The position numbers and the translations under genes were made by a program. Below, piece by piece: positions 14,606 to 19,248 of a stretch of DNA of 19,248 nucleotides (its first letter is position 1; every line of letters begins with the position of its first letter). The notes beneath the pieces were generated by a model, which saw only the letters and a program-made list of their open reading frames with translations, had not been told where the DNA came from and made no database searches. This stretch comes from CAMCYM01 sp964405405 (lineage in GTDB: Bacteria > Bacteroidota > Bacteroidia > Flavobacteriales_D > Sanyastnellaceae): the NCBI GenBank assembly GCA_964405405.1, contig CAYONT010000038.1, positions 1-19,248 on the forward strand, read 5' to 3'.

Positions 14606-15015
14606 ATGACCCTCACCTGCCCGGAGATGCTGGCAAAGCTCGACGTTGTGGTGGGCCGGCTGGACGACCTGTTCACGTCGGTGGACAATATCTCAGTCTT
14701 ATTTTCCAAGCTTTCCGCGGCGGTTGAGCGCTCGTCCAGAATGAGATGGAAGCCCTTTTAGGCCAAACCCTTCACCGCCTCTCCCTCGCCCTCATCGCTG
14801 GCCACCTCGACGACAATGTCCGCAACCAGTCATTCGAGGGCCTCCGACTCCTCCAAACCTACCGGCGCCTAGCCCCACCCGACATGCCCATCGGCTCCCA
14901 CGGGTGACTCCGGCACGAACTGACCCGTCCCCACGAATACCCCACCATCCTTCATCAGCTCCTCCGCGACAACCTCACCCCGTCCCAAGACGACGCCATT
15001 GCCCGATGGCTCTGA
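14606..15015 (+). pseudogene. Broken gene of unknown function
   Basis: From ATG 14606 the frame reads MTLTCPEMLAKLDVVVGRLD, DLFTSVDNISVLFSKLSAAV, ERSS and then stops at 14759. From about 14737 the next frame continues naturally with QNEMEALLGQTLHRLSLALI, AGHLDDNVRNQSFEGLRLLQ, TYRRLAPPDMPIGSHG. It meets a TGA at 14905-14907 and goes on with LRHELTRPHEYPTILHQLLR and DNLTPSQDDAIARWL to the final TGA at 15013-15015. One frameshift and one nonsense codon therefore break a gene of about 136 codons. The composition is coding-like and helical. I do not recognise the family. It sits between the higBA repeat and the fur remnant. Confidence 0.6.
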
Positions 15016-15092
15016 TTTCAGGAAGCCATTTCTAAGTTCGTTTCGAGCGGCTTCGGCCTTTTTTAATGCTCCGCTTTTCCTTCGGAAGTCCA

Positions 15093-15261
15093 AGTGATGG
15101 AGCACCTCGATGTCGAACAGCGTCTCGATGTCGAAATGCCCGTCCAGATCATAAATTTCATGGAGGATCGCAAACCGTTCCGGCGTTTTCCGGTGCCCGT
15201 TTTGCTCCAGGTATTGCTCGAAGAGCGTGCGGACTTGGGTTTGGACTGCGTCTGGCTGCAT
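15093..15261 (-). pseudogene. fur remnant with an in-frame 79-codon deletion
   Basis: The start ATG (15261) and first 50 codons are identical to fur. The sequence then jumps from LFD (residues 48-50) straight to IEVLHH (130-135), losing codons 51-129. The junction is the 6-bp string GTCGAA, which in intact fur occurs at both 5507-5512 and 5744-5749, so the deletion went between short direct repeats. Homology ends at 15093 (= 5488), and the reading frame then continues into unrelated sequence. The recognition helix and all metal ligands except H42 are gone, so it cannot work as Fur. Its upstream 44 bp are also duplicated. Confidence 0.92.
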
Positions 15262-15305
15262 CGTAGGCCAAATTACGCCACCCACCGCAACTCCCCACCG
15301 CCCCC
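15112..15305. repeat. 194-bp direct repeat, copy 2 (fur 5' end and leader)
   Basis: It is identical to 5744-5937, in the same orientation. Adjacent to it, 15093-15117 also matches 5488-5512 (25 bp), from the 3' part of fur. Perfect identity implies a recent event, more recent than the ~90% identical repeats round higBA. Confidence 0.95.
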
Positions 15306-15408
15306 GTTAGAGAACACCTTGCAGTGGATTTTTTGGCTCAATCGTTCAGTGTTGAAGAACCTTTCACGGCCAATGTTTCATCAAAAGAAGAGCGGCTCCA
15401 AGGGCTTT

Positions 15409-17373
15409 CTATCCGAAAGGGTTCACTTGGTGATCTTCTGTGAGTTCGAGGAAGTGTTGCCAAATGAAGACCATGGCCAGGGTGTCGAGCTCGCAGTAGG
15501 CAAGGAGGGCTTGGCGCAGGGCCTCGTGCTCCGCATCGGACATCGTGGTGTGCTGCATGTAGGACCAAGCCGTCATCGCCGCCCCGCCATTGCCCAGTTG
15601 TTCGTCCCCGAAGAGGCGGTCGAAGGCCTCGAATCCATCTGGCATCAAGGAGTCGATGGGAGGAAGGAGGTGGTAGGGGGAATGGATTTGGCCTGAAACA
15701 GGGTCATGCTGGAGCCAAACCTTGCCCGCCTTCAAATTGAGGCTCGGCATCTCCGGCGTTCCATAAACCGGCTGCGCGTAGGTCTGCTGCAAGAATGCAC
15801 TCGACATCATCACCGCCGGCAAGACGTCTTTGATTGAATTCGAACCCCCCATGCGCGGATGCCAGTAATGCGCCCGCACAATCTCGAGCAAATCGACCAT
15901 GCTCCTGTTGCCACCCACCGTGATGTCGTCGATGAAGGCGAGGATGTTGTCGGTTTTCTCGGGGCCGAAAGGGGAGGATGAGGTCAGCAGTCTATGGGCC
16001 TTGCGGAGGTAGGTATTTTCGTGGTTAGAGTACCGAAAAAGGGTCCCCCCGACATGGGCCAGGGCATTGTAGAGGGCCTCGATGAAGTCGAAGGTGGGGT
16101 TGCGTTGGGCCCGGGTGGAAAGGAACTGGTTCGCGTGGCGCAGGGTGCCATCCGCCTCGAGCACGTGATGCGAGAATTGAAAACTCATGCCTTCATAGGG
16201 GCGGGTACCTTTGAAGTGCGGAATCGCGGGCGCCGTCGTCTCGAAGTCAATGAAGTGCCAAGGCGGCGGGTAGTCACCGAGGGCCTTGCGGAGGCCATCG
16301 AGGTCGATTTGGGGCTGTTGGGCGAGGGTGCCGCGGATTTGGACTACCTGGCGGGCGCCCATTTCCGGTAAGTTTTCAACGCCTTCCGAGGCCAAATCCG
16401 AAATCAACCGCTTTCCGGCCGCCAGCAAGGCATCGGTCTGTTGAAAATTCCAGAGGTCCCAAACCTTCGGCGCAGCGAACTCCGCCTCACCCCATCCGTA
16501 CGCCGCGGCCAGGCATTCCTGCTGCCCGTTGCGATCTGCGCCCCGAAACTCGCATCCCTTGCAACGCTTCGAGATGGGCGTTCGACGTGGCTCCCCCTCT
16601 GCCTTGTAATGAACGATGTCCTCCTCGCACTGGCGCATGAACGCTGAGAATGTGTGGGCGCCGAGGATGGAATGCGCTTCCTGGAACACCACATCATTTT
16701 CCAAGGCTTGAATCGCTGCGTCGAGGTCCAGAATCGTCATCAGTGGCTCGCCGATTGCCTCAAGCGACGTGCCCTCGGGAACCGTGCAGCTCACCCGGCC
16801 TCTCTCCGAACGCTCGAGATGAAACATCGGATTGATGCCATCCTGCGTGGCCACAGCTTCCTTGTTCATGACCATCAGGTGTGCCGACACCGACACATTC
16901 TCCCCTTTTGCTTGGAATGCATCTGCGACGAGTTGGCGCTGAAAGGCGACATCAGCGACGTACGGCCTCCAAGCACTGAGGACGCCATTTCCTCGACTCC
17001 TCACCAACTCGCTCGTTCCATCCCAGCTTTTTGACTTCACTTCGATGACGCGCACGTGGTTGCCTCGGCATTCGAGGATGTCAATCCGGGCGTAGCGCTC
17101 CCCAACTTGAAAGGCAGGTTCGAACAGCACTTCTGTCTTCAAGGCGAGATGCGATTCCGTCTCCCTCAGCGCTTCCTCGTTGTTCGTAGCGGTGACCTCG
17201 ACGCCCCCCGGAAACTGGAGCTTTGCGAGTTCTCCGACTTGAATCCCCCCTTCGGCGAGCGCCTTGAGGAACGGATCCACCGTGGTCTCATCGGGATAGC
17301 GATGAAACGCATAGTACAACTTCGTGGGGCACTCGAAGGCCTTCTTGAATCGCGATTTCGTGAGGTAGATCAT
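15409..17373 (-). CDS. DUF2779 protein: Cas4/RecB-like nuclease plus DnaQ-like exonuclease
   Basis: The protein has 654 aa. The N-terminal part resembles PD-(D/E)XK nucleases of the Cas4/RecB type: LTKSRFKKAFECPTKLYY with C15, then D98 in YARIDIL and E111/K113 in VIEVKSK as the catalytic D...ExK. C271, C274 and C287 (CKGCEF...QQEC) together with C15 form the four-Cys pattern that binds an Fe-S cluster in Cas4, AddB and Dna2. The C-terminal part (about 370-640) looks like an RNase H-fold 3'-5' exonuclease: HFIDFET with D376 and E378, MVDLLEIV with D494, and YCELDTLAMV with D630. These belong to the DUF2779 family. The ATG at 17373 overlaps the upstream gene by 4 nt. Family function is not established; DNA or RNA end processing is an inference. 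Part of its 3' end is duplicated next to jetD. Confidence 0.88.
   Translation of the reverse strand: MIYLTKSRFKKAFECPTKLYYAFHRYPDETTVDPFLKALAEGGIQVGELAKLQFPGGVEVTATNNEEALRETESHLALKTEVLFEPAFQVGERYARIDILECRGNHVRVIEVKSKSWDGTSELVRSRGNGVLSAWRPYVADVAFQRQLVADAFQAKGENVSVSAHLMVMNKEAVATQDGINPMFHLERSERGRVSCTVPEGTSLEAIGEPLMTILDLDAAIQALENDVVFQEAHSILGAHTFSAFMRQCEEDIVHYKAEGEPRRTPISKRCKGCEFRGADRNGQQECLAAAYGWGEAEFAAPKVWDLWNFQQTDALLAAGKRLISDLASEGVENLPEMGARQVVQIRGTLAQQPQIDLDGLRKALGDYPPPWHFIDFETTAPAIPHFKGTRPYEGMSFQFSHHVLEADGTLRHANQFLSTRAQRNPTFDFIEALYNALAHVGGTLFRYSNHENTYLRKAHRLLTSSSPFGPEKTDNILAFIDDITVGGNRSMVDLLEIVRAHYWHPRMGGSNSIKDVLPAVMMSSAFLQQTYAQPVYGTPEMPSLNLKAGKVWLQHDPVSGQIHSPYHLLPPIDSLMPDGFEAFDRLFGDEQLGNGGAAMTAWSYMQHTTMSDAEHEALRQALLAYCELDTLAMVFIWQHFLELTEDHQVNPFG
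15439..15472. repeat. 34-bp direct repeat, copy 2 (inside the DUF2779 gene)
   Basis: This is the parent copy of the 34-bp string at 12766-12799, lying near the 3' end of the intact DUF2779 gene. Its presence in a coding region shows that the copy near jetD is the derived one. Confidence 0.85.
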
Positions 17374-18086
17374 GCTTCCAATTCGATTTGCCAAACTGCC
17401 AACTTGTATTGCCCTTTTTTCCCAAGCGTTCCAGAATGCTCCCAAATCATTTTTGCCGTTGCGTATTTTTTCAATTCAACCAGCTTGTTCAAAAACCGGA
17501 GATCGATTCCGGCCCGGGTGGTTTCCGACAATCCCATCAGATATTCCGGAGTCACTTGATAATCTTGAAAAATGGGGTCTGTTCGTTTCCCTCGCTTGCC
17601 CATTCCGTAGTTCATCATTTCTCCATCTGAAAAGAGCACCACATACAACTTCGTTTCTTGATGAGCTGAGGATAATCGAAGTGACGACAATCGAACAAAA
17701 TCGTTCAGCAGCTTGCCCAATCGTCCAGACTTGTCCTGGACTTCTGCTATTTCGGTCTGCTTAAACAAACCGAACTCAACAGCCGCGATGACTGATCCTT
17801 CGGGAGCAACGATTCCTAGATCGTATTTGGGTTTTGAAGATTTTCTGCCTCTTCCTCGGGTCTGGATCTTGTTCTCCACAAAACACACTGTATCAAACGG
17901 TGTTTCGAGCCGAATTTGATGTGCCGGAATCTGCAATGCTTCCATGGCGGAAGTGAAAAAGTCAAACCGGAAGGCATCTTCACCGAAGAGGATGATGGAA
18001 CGTCCGGGTTGCTCCAAGCATTCCATCTTCAGGCGCTCCTCGACTTTTTCAATGAGTTTGATGGATGTGGTTTCGATTGATGTCAT
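17370..18086 (-). CDS. Unknown protein in operon with the DUF2779 nuclease
   Basis: The 238-aa product is not recognised. It is mixed alpha/beta, with a hydrophobic strand RSIILFGEDAFRFDFF near 29-44, a basic loop TRGRGRKSSKPKYD at 76-89, and YDLGIVAPEGSVIAAVEFGLFK at 88-109, which vaguely recalls the D...E core of PD-(D/E)XK nucleases (D89, E104) without the canonical ExK. KLYVVLFSDGEMMNY at 146-160 looks like another core strand. There is no signal peptide or membrane segment. The ATG at 18086 is the only good start. Translation is coupled to the DUF2779 gene through an ATGA overlap, so the two proteins probably work together. The upstream leader has a near-match to a -7 box (TACTTTG) ending 6 nt before the ATG. 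Confidence 0.75.
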   Translation of the reverse strand: MTSIETTSIKLIEKVEERLKMECLEQPGRSIILFGEDAFRFDFFTSAMEALQIPAHQIRLETPFDTVCFVENKIQTRGRGRKSSKPKYDLGIVAPEGSVIAAVEFGLFKQTEIAEVQDKSGRLGKLLNDFVRLSSLRLSSAHQETKLYVVLFSDGEMMNYGMGKRGKRTDPIFQDYQVTPEYLMGLSETTRAGIDLRFLNKLVELKKYATAKMIWEHSGTLGKKGQYKLAVWQIELEA

Positions 18087-18134
18087 GTTCCAAAGTATTT
18101 GTTTCTGGAAAGGACTGCGCGGTTCTATGCATCT

Positions 18135-18565
18135 TTAAGTGGTCCAGAAGCCGATCCGATCGCCGATGGCCCAGAGGCCATTGTGGCAATGGAAGTATTG
18201 GCGGGAGCCGCCACCGAAAAGGCTGTGATTTCGGAGGGGGTGACGAGAGCGCCGCACATGGCTGATTTCCACGAATGTGCCTCGCATCTCTTGGGCAACG
18301 GTGCATGGCGCCGCCCACCAAGAATGGGAGTTCCCAAAATCGACTGAGCTCGATTGGAGGAACGAAACGACCGCAGCCTTCCTTCGTCCATTTCTGTCTG
18401 ACGGATGACCTCGCCAGCCGCGTCCAATTCGAACCTCCATTTCAAGAGGTCGCATTCGGGGCCGGCCGTGAATAGACCGATGACGGCCGGAAATGAGATG
18501 TCGTCAGCGATGGCCAGGTCCCAACAAGAAAGCAGGATTTGGTCGGCCACGGGGTCCAAATGCAT
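18135..18565 (-). pseudogene. Probable frameshifted gene of unknown function
   Basis: From ATG 18565 the frame reads MHLDPVADQILLSCWDLAIA, DDISFPAVIGLFTAGPECDL, LKWRFELDAAGEVIRQTEMD, EGRLRSFRSS with good composition, then turns Ala/Ser/Pro-rich and loses coding bias. From about 18350 the alternative minus frame continues convincingly: SVDFGNSHSWWAAPCTVAQE, MRGTFVEISHVRRSRHPLRN, HSLFGGGSRQYFHCHNGLWA, IGDRIGFWTT, with codons strongly ending in C or G, to a TAA at 18135-18137. One frameshift near 18345-18360 would unite them into about 143 aa. The TTG at 18601 could extend the start. It could be a real mutation or a base-call error. I recognise no family. Confidence 0.45.
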
Positions 18566-18601
18566 CCGAAAATCCGCCGGGGGTTGTGACAATCGATTCA
18601 A

Positions 18602-18793
18602 GGCTGCAAGGGTTGAAGCGAAAGCTCATTTGTGTTCAACATCGCCGATGGTGGTTTGGCGGTTTGCAATGGATTCAGGCTCATTTCTGCAACGGTGGAG
18701 GGGAACGGACAAATCGGTGTTTGAGAAATTGTAGGGGAGGGGCTAGGCATGATGTGTGGACCAAGGTTACCCCAGCAGCTCCTCCCGCAGCAC
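18602..18793. other. Stretch without a clear gene
   Basis: On the minus strand, ATG 18684 begins MSLNPLQTAKPPSAMLNTNE, LSLQPLQP and stops at 18598, just before the open frame of the preceding probable gene. It may be the displaced N-terminus of that gene (a second frameshift near 18600) or chance. No repeat or RNA gene is seen. Confidence 0.25.
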
Positions 18794-19132
18794 TCACCCG
18801 TCCTCGAGCCCGCTTGACAGCGAGCCATCCGGTTGCTGCGCCTTCCACTCCTCCAGCAAGAGCGCATTGCCCGTGTGTACATACCAGAGCACAGGCTGCG
18901 CCATGTGCCTGACCCCCCGGTCGGACCACCGCTCGTGCATGCCCAGCGTTTCGGCGGCCGGATGCAAGATGTTGCGACGGATCAAGCTCTTGAAGGCACG
19001 ATCGTAATCGCCGCCCTCCCATCCTTCCCCATCGATCGCCAACTCCACAATCAGGGTAGCTTCCTCTGTTGTCAAGCCCAGGATGCGAATCAACCCCAAC
19101 TCAATGTCTGCGCGTTTGATTTCTGGATTCAT
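18794..19132 (-). CDS. Small unknown protein
   Basis: This 112-aa, mostly helical, acidic protein has no signal peptide. It begins MNPEIKRADIELGLIRILGL, includes TTEEATLIVELAIDGEGW and YDRAFKSLIRRNILHPAAET, and ends in a conserved-looking RHMAQPVLWYVHTGNALLLE segment followed by a polar tail. Composition and codon use look genuine. The ATG at 19132 is preferred over a TTG at 19174 that lies inside a hairpin. I do not recognise the family. It is on the same strand as the probable frameshifted gene and the DUF2779 operon but is separated from them by ~190 bp or more, so co-transcription is uncertain. Confidence 0.6.
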   Translation of the reverse strand: MNPEIKRADIELGLIRILGLTTEEATLIVELAIDGEGWEGGDYDRAFKSLIRRNILHPAAETLGMHERWSDRGVRHMAQPVLWYVHTGNALLLEEWKAQQPDGSLSSGLEDG

Positions 19133-19147
19133 TGCTTGTGGATTGGG

Positions 19148-19180
19148 GCGCATTTGCCCCCTCAAAGGGAGCAAATGCGC
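19148..19180. promoter_or_regulatory. Inverted repeat in the leader of the small unknown gene
   Basis: GCGCATTTGC (19148-19157) and GCAAATGCGC (19171-19180) are perfect reverse complements; one mismatch and three more pairs (CCC/GGG) extend the stem round the 5-nt loop TCAAA. It lies 16 nt upstream of the ATG. No U-run follows on the minus strand, so it is not a standard terminator; an operator or RNA leader hairpin is possible. The rest, 19181-19248, shows no feature. Confidence 0.45.
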
Positions 19181-19248
19181 AAGATTTTCACTTCAAAATT
19201 TCCTTTCTCCACACCCTCCTCGATTGACTGCAACGAAACCACACCCTT

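Noticed and set aside
15016..15092. Terminator with a T-run (GGCTTCGGCCTTTTTT)
   Set aside because: The stem is only about 3 bp, too short to support a call.
14869..15261. A functional short Fur-like protein
   Set aside because: It lacks the recognition helix and nearly all metal ligands, and its tail is antisense of an unrelated broken gene.
18099..18347. Plus-strand frame of 82 aa opposite the frameshifted gene
   Set aside because: The translation is plausible in composition but its third-position bias is weaker than that of the minus frames, and it overlaps the better coding signal.

Overview
The window looks like chromosomal DNA from a fairly GC-rich member of the Bacteroidota. The case rests on three things seen in the sequence: Bacteroidota-type promoters (a TAnnTTTG -7 box, in one case with TTG 20 nt upstream), a Bacteroidota-like Fur without CxxC zinc pairs, and a small secreted protein with a short signal peptide. 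I cannot place it below phylum with confidence.

Region 1 (1-3576, minus strand) is one tightly packed operon, purA - cysC (fused to a HAD phosphatase-like domain) - DUF2061 membrane protein - cysD. It joins adenylosuccinate synthesis (AMP supply) to sulfate activation. Two of the three junctions are 4-nt ATGA overlaps and the third is a 5-nt gap. cysN, the usual partner of cysD, is not in the window. Region 2 (3577-5458) holds a plus-strand secreted protein with a good promoter and a perfect 19-bp terminator hairpin. It also holds intergenic arrays of GC-rich mini-hairpins alternating with 7-bp RGRRAYR-like repeats; a similar array follows cysD.

Region 3 (5459-15305) is a defence island bounded by copies of fur. 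An intact fur (minus) is divergent from a complete Wadjet-type operon, jetABCD (6091-12732): kleisin-like, KITE-like, SMC-like and TOPRIM nuclease subunits, all overlapping. Wadjet is known as an SMC machine that cleaves circular plasmid DNA. Downstream lies a scrapyard: a frameshifted small ORF, a HigB/HigA toxin-antitoxin pair between ~80-bp direct repeats (the antitoxin carries an ImmA/IrrE-like domain that is truncated and lacks the catalytic Glu), a broken plus-strand gene, and a deleted fur copy sharing 194 identical bases with the intact one. A 34-bp copy of the 3' end of the next gene (DUF2779) sits just after jetD, so the segment from there to the DUF2779 gene is itself flanked by direct repeats.

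Region 4 (15409-19248, minus strand) has a two-gene operon: a 238-aa unknown protein, then a 654-aa DUF2779 protein combining a Cas4/RecB-like Fe-S nuclease with a DnaQ-like exonuclease domain. It sits against the Wadjet island and is the best candidate here for an undescribed defence module. Upstream of it lie a probable frameshifted gene and a small unknown protein with a hairpin in its leader.

Altogether this is a housekeeping operon next to a mosaic anti-mobile-element island that has grown by nested insertions and duplications at fur.
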